In this document: positions 1 to 4,445 of the stretch, piece after piece | Numbering within the stretch: position 1 is the stretch's first letter | How the letters are laid out: each line of letters opens with the position of its first letter | From: CAYLTX01 sp046545675 | Lineage (GTDB): Bacteria > Myxococcota_A > Bradymonadia > Bradymonadales > Bradymonadaceae | Assembly (NCBI GenBank): GCA_046545675.1 | Contig: JBKGZI010000390.1 | Span: 1 to 5,525 of the forward strand | DNA length: 5,525 nt | Reading direction: 5' to 3' | Notes under the pieces: generated by a model | The model's input: only the letters and a program-made list of their open reading frames with translations | What the model was told of the DNA's origin: nothing | Databases searched by the model: none | Translations under genes and position numbers: made by a program

Positions 1-89
1 CATGCGGACACGCAAAACGCGAGTACGGCGAGCGTGCCGAGCAGGGCAGGACGAGACAGCGGTCGAGCAAGTTGAAATACAATATTCAT
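1..89 (-). CDS. N-terminal signal peptide of an exported protein or lipoprotein, partial (runs off left edge)
   Basis: An ATG at 87-89 opens a frame that stays open to the window edge, giving 29 codons. The peptide begins MNIVFQLARPLSRP and continues into the hydrophobic stretch ALLGTLAVLAFCVSA. This is a classic export signal: a short n-region with two arginines, a hydrophobic core, and a small-residue V-S-A end. The next codon is cut after TG. If it is TGC or TGT, the sequence V-S-A-C would be a good lipobox and the product a lipoprotein; if TGG, V-S-A would still suit signal peptidase I. No Shine-Dalgarno sequence precedes the ATG. The gene lies 126 bp downstream of the 659-residue membrane protein gene on the same strand and may be co-transcribed with it. 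The mature protein is not visible, so no function can be given. Confidence 0.6.
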   Translation of the reverse strand, partial: MNIVFQLARPLSRPALLGTLAVLAFCVSA

Positions 90-215
90 AACTTGAATTG
101 GGGCCGAAAAAATAGCAATTGACTTGAACACGGGATCACAGTGTTTTCAGACTGTACCAACGCATAAGAGACCGTCGCTCGAGCCCGTGATGGGCAGCGA
201 GCTCGGCGCGGGCGC
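90..215. other. Intergenic region with short direct repeats and a weak hairpin
   Basis: This gap contains two direct copies of ACTTGAA (91-97 and 122-128), 31 bp apart, upstream of the left-edge gene. It also holds a 5-bp stem with an 8-base loop (ACAGT/ACTGT, 138-155). No Shine-Dalgarno sequence or convincing -35/-10 pair was found. TATTTT on the minus strand near 108-113 is a possible -10 element for the left-edge gene but has no matching -35. Confidence 0.3.
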
Positions 216-228
216 CTACTCTGGCGCC
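211..228 (-). terminator. Hairpin spanning the stop codon of the 659-residue membrane protein gene
   Basis: GGCGCC, six bases, then GGCGCC forms a 6-bp all-GC stem around the TAG stop codon (216-218). There is no run of T after it on the minus strand, so this is not a standard intrinsic terminator. It may slow ribosomes or exonucleases, or be chance in GC-rich DNA. Confidence 0.25.
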
Positions 229-2195
229 GGCCGTGGCTCCTCGACGGTCCATGTGCCAAGGAGCGCGTCCGGAAAAAGTTCTTCGTCTTCGTAACGCTCG
301 GCCTCTCGTAGCGGAGCCTCCCACAAGTCGGCGTTGGTGGCGTCGTCGGGGAGTTCTCGCTTGTATCGCGCGGTGTCCATGACTCTGACGAGCATTTCGA
401 GCGGGATATCTTCCGTGCCAGTCACGTAGATGATGGTCTCTTCGGGAGCCTTATCCTTGATGCGCTCGAGCAATCGATAGAGCTTGACGAAGTCATAGGC
501 GCCGATGCCGTCTTCGAGGGCGGCGTGGGCGCTGGCGGAGGAGTCGGTCAGTGTCGTGTGGCGGGCGGTGCGGAAGTCCTCATTAGGATTGGCCTCGGTG
601 TCCTTCAAACAGACCGTCGGTCCGTTGGCTGGACAACCCTTTCGGTGCGGGATCCATGCGCCCTCCGCTCGTATTTCAAACCCAGCCGGTCGCACGTCGA
701 TGACGGCCGTGTTGGCCTGCAAGGGGCCTGCTTTTGCAGAGGTCATGTTGAACACGCTGAACTCTCTTCGGTCGGGCTCGAGCTCCGGGTACTCCTTCTC
801 GACGTGGGCAACGGCGAGCTTGAATTTATAAAATTCGAGCTGCCTCGCCGTTTCTAGAATTCTCGCAATCAGTCGGAGCGGAGTAGTGCGCTCGATCACC
901 AGCAGAAGCGTTGGATCGAAGCGCTGGTTGAGCAACTCCGTCTGGCGCTTGCGGGCCTCCTTAGCTTGCTCGAGCGGGCCGACGAGGGCGTCGATGAGGC
1001 CGGTGCCGGCGTCTGCTTCTGGAAGTTGGCCGTCCTCGAATTCAACTGCGTATGGTCCATCCAGACCCACTTTGCAGGTGCCGTTGAAGACCTGAATCCC
1101 TCCTCGGGTCGCTTCGATGGTAATGAAATCTTCGTGCGAGAGCGCCGAGTTCGATCGAGGCAGCGCGCGGTGGTCCGTGAGTGCCTCGAAGGGGCCCTCG
1201 ACCATCTGCTGGACGTCGCCGAAGTACTCTGCGCGGGTATCGCGCTGCCAGTACAGCCCGCCGACGATGAGCGCGACGGCCACGGCGCCTCCGACGGCCT
1301 TTGGGGGGCGCGGTAGGCGCCATGGGCCGGACTCGGCGAAGCTCGCTGCGACCCCGAGCAGCGCGATTGACACCACGGTCGATAGGGTCGAGAGCATCCA
1401 CCAGGGCTGGAGCGTGTCGGGCAAGACGGCGCGAGCAACCATCTGATGAACGTTGTCCATGGTCGACGAGCTGTAGGCCTCGACCACCGGCAGAAGTAGC
1501 GCGCTTTCTGTCGAGAGCGCCACCAGCCCCACACCGACCAGGCCGGCGACGGTGAGCGCGAGCATTCGTCTGCGGGGTTCCTCGAATCGGCTCGCGCGGG
1601 CCAGCGCCAATCCGACCAGCAGCGTCAGACCCGCATAGAGGATGATCCGCAACCTCGCCGGTGGCACACCGCTCCAGAGCTCGAGGTAACGCTCGGTCAA
1701 ATCGCTCGGAGCCGTCTCCCCAAAGACGATGATCGGCAGGGCCAGCCACAACCAGCCAAGGAGCGCCGCTGCGCCGAGGATGGCCGCCCCGCGCAGCCAC
1801 CAGACCCGTCGGGGTATTTCGTCGCGCAAGCCACTGCCGGTCGAAGCGAGGAAGAACAACACCGGCGCAATCAGCGCGACCCCGAACGACGTCCCATAGG
1901 CGACCGCACGCTCGGCCCATTTCAAATGGTTGGCGAGGATGAACGGATTGTTCTGCGGATTGCAGTCGTCGGCGGCCATGAGGCCGGGAATCGCCTCCAA
2001 TCTCCAGAACGAGGCGGCCAACCCTGCCACGACCAGGCATCCCGCCGGCGCCAGCCACTCGACGAACCCGACGTCGACTCCCTTTCGGTTGCGCCAGACG
2101 GCGTTGGCCAGCAGCAGCAGGCTGAGAACTCCGGCTATCTCGAAGAGTGGAGAGAACACACGAACTTCAGGCAGGAAGGCGGCGACCGAGGGCAT
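216..2195 (-). CDS. Large inner-membrane protein with two C-terminal ExbD/TolR-like periplasmic domains
   Basis: The product has 659 residues. About eight hydrophobic spans are visible near residues 15-34, 47-64, 99-118, 133-158, 181-199, 211-228, 264-286 and 299-315. A soluble part of about 340 residues follows, with two segments that look like ExbD/TolR periplasmic domains. In the first (about 355-465), LLVIERTTPLRLIARILETA matches the strand-then-helix end of ExbD, where a beta strand precedes a 'vvrvmdaar' helix. In the second (about 498-612), IIYVTGTEDIPLEMLVRVMD does the same, and more closely. ExbD and TolR use proton flow through ExbB/TolQ to energise outer-membrane processes; here the domains are fused to a multi-span membrane part I do not recognise, and no ExbB/TolQ partner is in the window. 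A role in envelope energy transduction is inference. The ATG start has no Shine-Dalgarno sequence, but TAAGAT lies 8 bases upstream, which suggests a leaderless transcript. The 75-residue gene lies 130 bp upstream. Confidence 0.85.
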   Translation of the reverse strand: MPSVAAFLPEVRVFSPLFEIAGVLSLLLLANAVWRNRKGVDVGFVEWLAPAGCLVVAGLAASFWRLEAIPGLMAADDCNPQNNPFILANHLKWAERAVAYGTSFGVALIAPVLFFLASTGSGLRDEIPRRVWWLRGAAILGAAALLGWLWLALPIIVFGETAPSDLTERYLELWSGVPPARLRIILYAGLTLLVGLALARASRFEEPRRRMLALTVAGLVGVGLVALSTESALLLPVVEAYSSSTMDNVHQMVARAVLPDTLQPWWMLSTLSTVVSIALLGVAASFAESGPWRLPRPPKAVGGAVAVALIVGGLYWQRDTRAEYFGDVQQMVEGPFEALTDHRALPRSNSALSHEDFITIEATRGGIQVFNGTCKVGLDGPYAVEFEDGQLPEADAGTGLIDALVGPLEQAKEARKRQTELLNQRFDPTLLLVIERTTPLRLIARILETARQLEFYKFKLAVAHVEKEYPELEPDRREFSVFNMTSAKAGPLQANTAVIDVRPAGFEIRAEGAWIPHRKGCPANGPTVCLKDTEANPNEDFRTARHTTLTDSSASAHAALEDGIGAYDFVKLYRLLERIKDKAPEETIIYVTGTEDIPLEMLVRVMDTARYKRELPDDATNADLWEAPLREAERYEDEELFPDALLGTWTVEEPRPAPE

Positions 2196-2199
2196 GGAG

Positions 2200-2213
2200 G
2201 TTCATCTTAGGTG
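2200..2213 (-). promoter_or_regulatory. Possible leaderless promoter (-10 TAAGAT) inside a 14-bp motif shared with the 4138-4151 site
   Basis: On the minus strand the motif is CACCTAAGATGAAC. TAAGAT (2204-2209) ends 8 bases before the ATG of the 659-residue gene, close to the spacing expected when transcription starts at or beside the start codon. TTGCCA lies further upstream as a possible -35, but the spacer is only 14 bases. The same 14 bases occur upstream of the small gene at 3912-4115. Confidence 0.3.
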
Positions 2214-2325
2214 GTCGAGTCAGTGGCAATAGGCCTTCGATTATCACATGTTGGGCAATGTGTCTTCAAGATCGGCTGACTCCAGTCGCGGCTCGACTCC
2301 GCGGAGGCGCTGGCTTGCTGCCGGC

Positions 2326-2553
2326 TCACGCAGCGGAGGGGGCGAAGAGTTCGACGGCGGCCTTCGCCAGCAGCAACAGCCAGGGCGCGCCGTGGAAGAA
2401 TAAGTCGAAGATGTCGATCGGCCGGGTGAGCTCGCCGTTGGCGAGCATGCCGATCTTCTCGACGATATGCGGCGGGACGAAGGGGGCCAGCCCCAGGGTC
2501 AGGCAGGCGATGATCACGTAGATCCACGGCAGATCTTGAAGCCAAGAAATCAC
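2326..2553 (-). CDS. Small two-span membrane protein of a conserved family of unknown function
   Basis: The product has 75 residues and starts at GTG. The start is decided by a strong Shine-Dalgarno sequence, GAGAGGAAA, placed about 7 bases before it. There are two hydrophobic segments, about residues 8-26 (LPWIYVIIACLTLGLAPFV) and 48-70 (IFDLFFHGAPWLLLLAKAAV). The connecting loop carries HIVEKIGMLANGELTRPIDI. I recognise this pattern (LGLAPFVPxPHLVEKLxML, then LTRPLDIFDLxxH) from short proteins common in proteobacterial genomes. These are often labelled 'RND transporter' although they are far too small to be RND pumps. The label is not a function; the protein is best called a conserved inner-membrane protein. 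It precedes the 659-residue membrane protein gene by 130 bp and could share its transcript, though that gene seems to have its own start signals. Confidence 0.85.
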   Translation of the reverse strand: MISWLQDLPWIYVIIACLTLGLAPFVPPHIVEKIGMLANGELTRPIDIFDLFFHGAPWLLLLAKAAVELFAPSAA

Positions 2554-2682
2554 GGCGTTTCCTCTCTAGGGACGGTTGCATTTTTAGCATGTTTGCCCCC
2601 CGCTTATAAAATAACCAACGCCTGCGCGTCCGGTCGCTATTTCACACGAGCTGGACATCTCAAACAGACTAAGAATCAGCGA

Positions 2683-2909
2683 CTATCTTCTTGTGCCTGT
2701 GTGGAGTCTCAGTGCATTTATTACGATCGTGGGGGCTTTCGGTGGCAGCGGCTTGTAGGGTGGCTGGTACCCCTTGTCCGCGCCGTCGTCCATGCGCACC
2801 GGGATCGCGACCGCGAGGCGGAGTCTTGGAGAGCGCAGAATCGTGCGCGCGTCCTCGCTCGAGTGGACGTGTTCGCAGGCGGGGTCGAGTCGTGCGCTGG
2901 TGTCTTCGA
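2683..2909 (-). pseudogene. Remnant of the N-terminus of a Glu/Leu/Phe/Val-type (glutamate) dehydrogenase
   Basis: One minus-strand frame directly downstream of the 57-residue gene reads RSPRLRLAVAIPVRMDDG at about 2782-2835, preceded by ARTIL. This closely matches the N-terminal signature of NAD(P)-dependent glutamate dehydrogenases (LR.P.REL.VSIPVRMDDG..), which is normally followed by VFxGYRVQHN and the GPAKGGIR substrate loop. Here the match stops at the glycine. The frame continues as ADKGYQPPYKPLPPKAP and ends at 2683, with no catalytic or Rossmann domain. The frame's only starts lie inside the 57-residue gene in another frame and have no ribosome-binding site. It is therefore called a decayed fragment rather than a gene. 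The enzyme would have deaminated glutamate to 2-oxoglutarate. The match is recalled from the family, not computed. Confidence 0.55.
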
Positions 2910-3083
2910 CTATTCGAGCCCCTTCAACGCTGACTCCCTCGCACCGCTCGTCGCCGACTCCTCGGGCTTTTCCGCCCGGCGCGCCAGGAGCCAGATATAC
3001 AAAAGGATGCCGGCCGGGATCGCTATCAAAAAGAAGACTACCATGCCGATCAAAAACCACTCACCAAAGCTGTATCCGAACAT
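2910..3083 (-). CDS. 57-residue single-span membrane protein, unknown function
   Basis: The frame from the ATG at 3081-3083 to the TAG at 2910-2912 encodes MFGYSFGEWF, then a hydrophobic span (about residues 10-33, including LIGMVVFFLIAIPAGILLYI), then LLARR and a polar tail rich in Glu, Ala and Ser. The positive LARR after the span suggests an N-out, C-in single-pass inner-membrane protein. The start is backed by a near-perfect Shine-Dalgarno sequence (AGGAGG, 5 bases before ATG) and an AT-rich stretch with GATAAT just upstream, a possible -10. A longer frame over the same bases (to 3060) lacks a ribosome-binding site and is rejected. I do not recognise the family. Its shape resembles small accessory subunits of membrane complexes, but no neighbour here shows such a complex. 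Confidence 0.7.
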   Translation of the reverse strand: MFGYSFGEWFLIGMVVFFLIAIPAGILLYIWLLARRAEKPEESATSGARESALKGLE

Positions 3084-3296
3084 CCTTACCTCCTTTTATT
3101 ATCGGGAGAGACTCGCTGCAGTATCGAAGCCTCGCGAACGTCAAGCAAGATGAGCAAAGATTAGACCAGGCTGACCAACTCATCGTCGAACCGGCACGGC
3201 GCTGCGACAGACGTCCGCCACCGGGGTTCGGGCGAAAATTATGCGCAGACGTCGCAGGATTTTCGTCGCCTCACGCGCGGCTCCGTTGCTCGCCTC
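3084..3296. other. Intergenic region between the 57-residue gene and repeat copy 1
   Basis: No gene is supported here. The stretch holds the promoter side of the 57-residue gene, a long imperfect hairpin (3231-3267), and a near-direct repeat (TGCGACAGACGTC at 3203-3215, TGCGCAGACGTC at 3242-3253). A minus-strand frame across 3180-3416 is an extension of repeat sequence and shows no domain. Confidence 0.5.
3231..3267. repeat. Long imperfect hairpin (inverted repeat)
   Basis: GGCGAAAAT pairs with ATTTTCGTC (one G-T wobble on the + strand). A 2x2 internal loop follows, then TGCG pairs with CGCA around a 7-base loop. It lies downstream of the nucleotidyltransferase gene and repeat copy 1 on the minus strand. 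It has no trailing T run, so it is a structured RNA end, a protein-binding site or part of a larger repeat rather than a textbook terminator. Confidence 0.45.
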
Positions 3297-3409
3297 CACG
3301 TAAGGGCACGTAAGGGCACGTAAGGGAAGGGGGTTCCCCGACGAGGCCCATTCTATGCGCCCGAGCGGTCGATCAGGTGCTGCTCGACGACCCAGATAAA
3401 ACACTCGTG
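3297..3409 (-). repeat. Repeat copy 1: three CGTAAGGGCA units, GGGGTTCCCC core and Nudix 3' tail
   Basis: On the + strand, three tandem 10-bp units (3299-3328; the last ends GAA) lead into AAGGGGGTTCCCCGACGA (3327-3344). This 18-base core, plus the GGG before it, is identical in the copies at 4205 and 5497. GGGAA and TTCCC can pair around a GGGGG loop. The segment beyond the core (about 3354-3409) is also shared with copy 2, and on the minus strand (3353-3406) it encodes ECFIWVVEQHLIDRSGA followed by TAG. That matches the last residues of the Nudix remnant near 4276-4330. Similarity to copy 2 stops at ACACTCGTG, only 3 bases from the stop codon of the nucleotidyltransferase gene. Confidence 0.85.
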
Positions 3410-3412
3410 TCG

Positions 3413-3922
3413 TCATTCGTCAGATGCATCGCCTGCGTTTGGGGCGTCGGACTGCATCTGAAGAGTCTCGCGCAAGACGGGCAGCCGCGCCCGGTCTTTG
3501 GGCTGGGTGGATTCCTCTTTGAGTTCGACGTATTTGGCGAGTGAAAGCACGTGAATCGCCCGGTCGTCGAGGGCGATCTCGAGCGAGTCGGGCAGGAGCT
3601 GTTCGTAGGTCAGGCCGTGTTCGATGGCGCCGAGTAGGTCGAGCGGGCCGTGCTTGGTACTCAGCAACTGATGTCCGGCCGAGGCGAGGTGCTCCGGCGT
3701 CGGCTCGAGTTGCTTGCCGGGGTGACCGCGAAAAGATGCGCCCAGCTCGGCAAGGACGTCGAGCAGCGCATCGATATTGTCCTCGCTACGCCGGTGGACG
3801 ATGTCGACATCGACAGTCATGACCGGGGCGCCCTGGAGCACGGCCGACAGCGCACCGACCAAAATGAAGTCGACGTCGTGCTCGAGTAGCAGGCGCAGGA
3901 TCTGGCGAAAGTCAGTCCGAAT
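3413..3922 (-). CDS. Nucleotidyltransferase-fold protein of an AbiEii/MNT-like pair, probably starting at ATT
   Basis: Counting from the ATT at 3920-3922 the product has 169 residues. The N-terminus DFRQILRLLLEHDVDFILVG, then GALSAVLQGAP and TVDVDIVHRR, is the start of the nucleotidyltransferase fold. D38 and D40 would be the metal-binding pair, with a possible third acidic residue at D95 (GPLDLLG). A later LKEESTQPKDRARL (K135, K142, D143, R144) resembles the conserved Lys/Asp/Arg helix of AbiEii-type proteins. The usual Gly-Ser before the DxD appears as Gly-Ala-Leu-Ser, so activity is not assured. The first ATG/GTG/TTG in frame is TTG at 3862, which would cut off the first helix and strand of the fold. 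AAGGAG at 3930-3935 lies 7 bases before ATT, which makes ATT the better start. The gene overlaps its upstream partner by 11 bp, pointing to translational coupling. Similar proteins pair with small SLIRWMLSL proteins; a toxin-antitoxin or phage-defence role is inference. Confidence 0.8.
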   Translation of the reverse strand: MRTDFRQILRLLLEHDVDFILVGALSAVLQGAPVMTVDVDIVHRRSEDNIDALLDVLAELGASFRGHPGKQLEPTPEHLASAGHQLLSTKHGPLDLLGAIEHGLTYEQLLPDSLEIALDDRAIHVLSLAKYVELKEESTQPKDRARLPVLRETLQMQSDAPNAGDASDE

Positions 3923-4115
3923 CGATCTGCTCCTTCATCTCCTGGACCGCGTTGACCTGCTGCTGGATGGCCATCAGGCGCGCGGTAGGAGTTAGCGAGA
4001 GCATCCACCGTATGAGGCTGCGGTCGACGCCCGAGGCGGCGTAGTCCGGCGACGGACTGGCTGTCGGCTCCGTAGGGCGTTTCGAGCTTTGTTCGGGCGG
4101 TTCGGTCATAGCCAC
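3912..4115 (-). CDS. Small partner protein (SLIRWMLSLTP family) of the nucleotidyltransferase
   Basis: The product has 67 residues. Its first ~28 are rich in Pro, Ser, Thr and Glu and look disordered. The rest, GVDRSLIRWMLSLTPTARLM followed by AIQQQVNAVQEMKEQID, reads as one or two helices. I recognise the signature 'vDxsLIRWMLSLTPxERLxxLQ' from short proteins encoded just upstream of nucleotidyltransferase-fold genes in many bacteria; here the usual ER is AR. The function is not established to my knowledge; the size, order and overlap suggest an antitoxin-like or regulatory partner. The GTG start at 4115 sits 6 bases after a perfect TATAAT; an ATG two codons later (4109) is the alternative. 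No Shine-Dalgarno sequence is present, which fits a leaderless transcript. The TGA stop overlaps the start of the next gene, and the last codons carry that gene's ribosome-binding site. Confidence 0.75.
   Translation of the reverse strand: MAMTEPPEQSSKRPTEPTASPSPDYAASGVDRSLIRWMLSLTPTARLMAIQQQVNAVQEMKEQIDSD
3930..3935 (-). promoter_or_regulatory. Ribosome-binding site that decides the ATT start of the nucleotidyltransferase gene
   Basis: AAGGAG lies within the last codons of the small upstream gene, 7 bases before ATT (3920-3922). No ATG, GTG or TTG in the correct frame lies between the upstream in-frame TGA and codon 21, so this site points to a rare initiation codon. Confidence 0.55.
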
Positions 4116-4121
4116 ACGCTC

Positions 4122-4127
4122 ATTATA
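4122..4127 (-). promoter_or_regulatory. Consensus -10 box (TATAAT) for the two-gene unit, at leaderless spacing
   Basis: TATAAT on the minus strand is followed by six bases (GAGCGT) and then GTG (4113-4115). Transcription would begin at or next to the start codon. No good -35 is seen at 16-18 bases. The 14-bp motif CACCTAAGATGAAC (4138-4151) lies a little further upstream and is shared with the site at 2200-2213. Confidence 0.5.
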
Positions 4128-4204
4128 GTTTCACCCGTTCATCTTAGGTGCAAACATGTACGCGGTCCATCACGTCGTGCCACATACGTTCGTCGAAAGG
4201 CCAC

Positions 4205-4270
4205 CACGTAAGGCCATGTAAGGGCACGTAGGGGTACGCACGTATGGGAAGGGGGTTCCCCGACGAAGCC
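4205..4270 (-). repeat. Repeat copy 2: degenerate CGTAAGGGCA units and GGGGTTCCCC core
   Basis: Four degenerate 10-bp units start at 4207 (CGTAAGGCCA, TGTAAGGGCA, CGTAGGGGTA, then CGCACGTATGGGAA). They lead to the core AAGGGGGTTCCCCGACGA at 4249-4266, identical to copies 1 and 3. Beyond it lies the Nudix 3' end described in the next entry, also shared with copy 1. The repeat fills most of the gap between the small gene and the barrel gene. Confidence 0.85.
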
Positions 4271-4275
4271 CCTTG

Positions 4276-4445
4276 TATGCGCCCCGATCGGCCGATTACG
4301 TGCTGCTCGACGACCCAGCGAGAACACTCGTGGGCGAGCTTGGCAACGGCTTCTTCGGGGGGACCCAGCAAAGCGCTCGGTGGCCGGTAACGCGCATCTG
4401 CCCGTCGGGCAGCCAGAGCAGGGCGTCGAGCTTGACGCTCAGCAT
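4276..4445 (-). pseudogene. C-terminal fragment of a Nudix hydrolase, frameshifted
   Basis: One minus-strand frame reads SVKLDALLWLPDGQMRVTGH then RALCWVPP. After a frame change it continues EEAVAKLAHECSRWVVEQHV. Joined, this resembles the end of many Nudix hydrolases, where a strand, 'HxALRWVPPEEAL..LAHESHRWVVERH' and a stop close the fold. The frame change falls in a run of six C (4357-4362 on the + strand as G); a seventh would restore the frame. Repeat copy 1 carries the same tail as ECFIWVVEQHLIDRSGA plus a stop, but here the stop is lost (one extra base and ATACAA in place of ATAGAA). The Nudix box itself (GX5EX7REUXEEXGU) is absent. The start overlaps the last codons of the barrel gene. 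The match comes from memory of the family. Confidence 0.55.

Noticed and set aside
105..175. A tRNA on the minus strand (GTTGGTA, CTGAAAAC loop and GTGTTCAAGTC look like tRNA parts)
   Set aside because: The arms do not pair: the anticodon-like loop is 8 bases, the T-arm lacks a stem and there is no acceptor stem or CCA.
896..2058. Long alternative frames of 212 and 338 codons over the 659-residue gene
   Set aside because: They are out-of-frame shadows caused by high GC content; the 659-residue frame has coherent membrane spans and domains.
2207..2590. A 127-codon minus-strand frame
   Set aside because: It is out of frame over the 75-residue membrane gene, which has a strong Shine-Dalgarno sequence and a recognised pattern; this frame is Arg-rich shadow sequence.
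2683..3060. A 125-codon minus-strand frame as an intact gene
   Set aside because: Its first third overlaps the better-supported 57-residue gene in another frame and its start has no ribosome-binding site. Only its second half, the dehydrogenase remnant, is kept, as a pseudogene.
2467..3153. A 228-codon frame on the + strand
   Set aside because: It lies antisense to the 75- and 57-residue genes and the dehydrogenase remnant, has an Arg/Ala/Cys-rich composition typical of a shadow frame, and shows no domain or ribosome-binding site.
3299..3328. A CRISPR array
   Set aside because: The three 10-bp units are directly adjacent with no spacers.
3353..3406. The Nudix tail at repeat copy 1 as a separate gene
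   Set aside because: Only about 17 codons remain with no start; it is described as part of the repeat.
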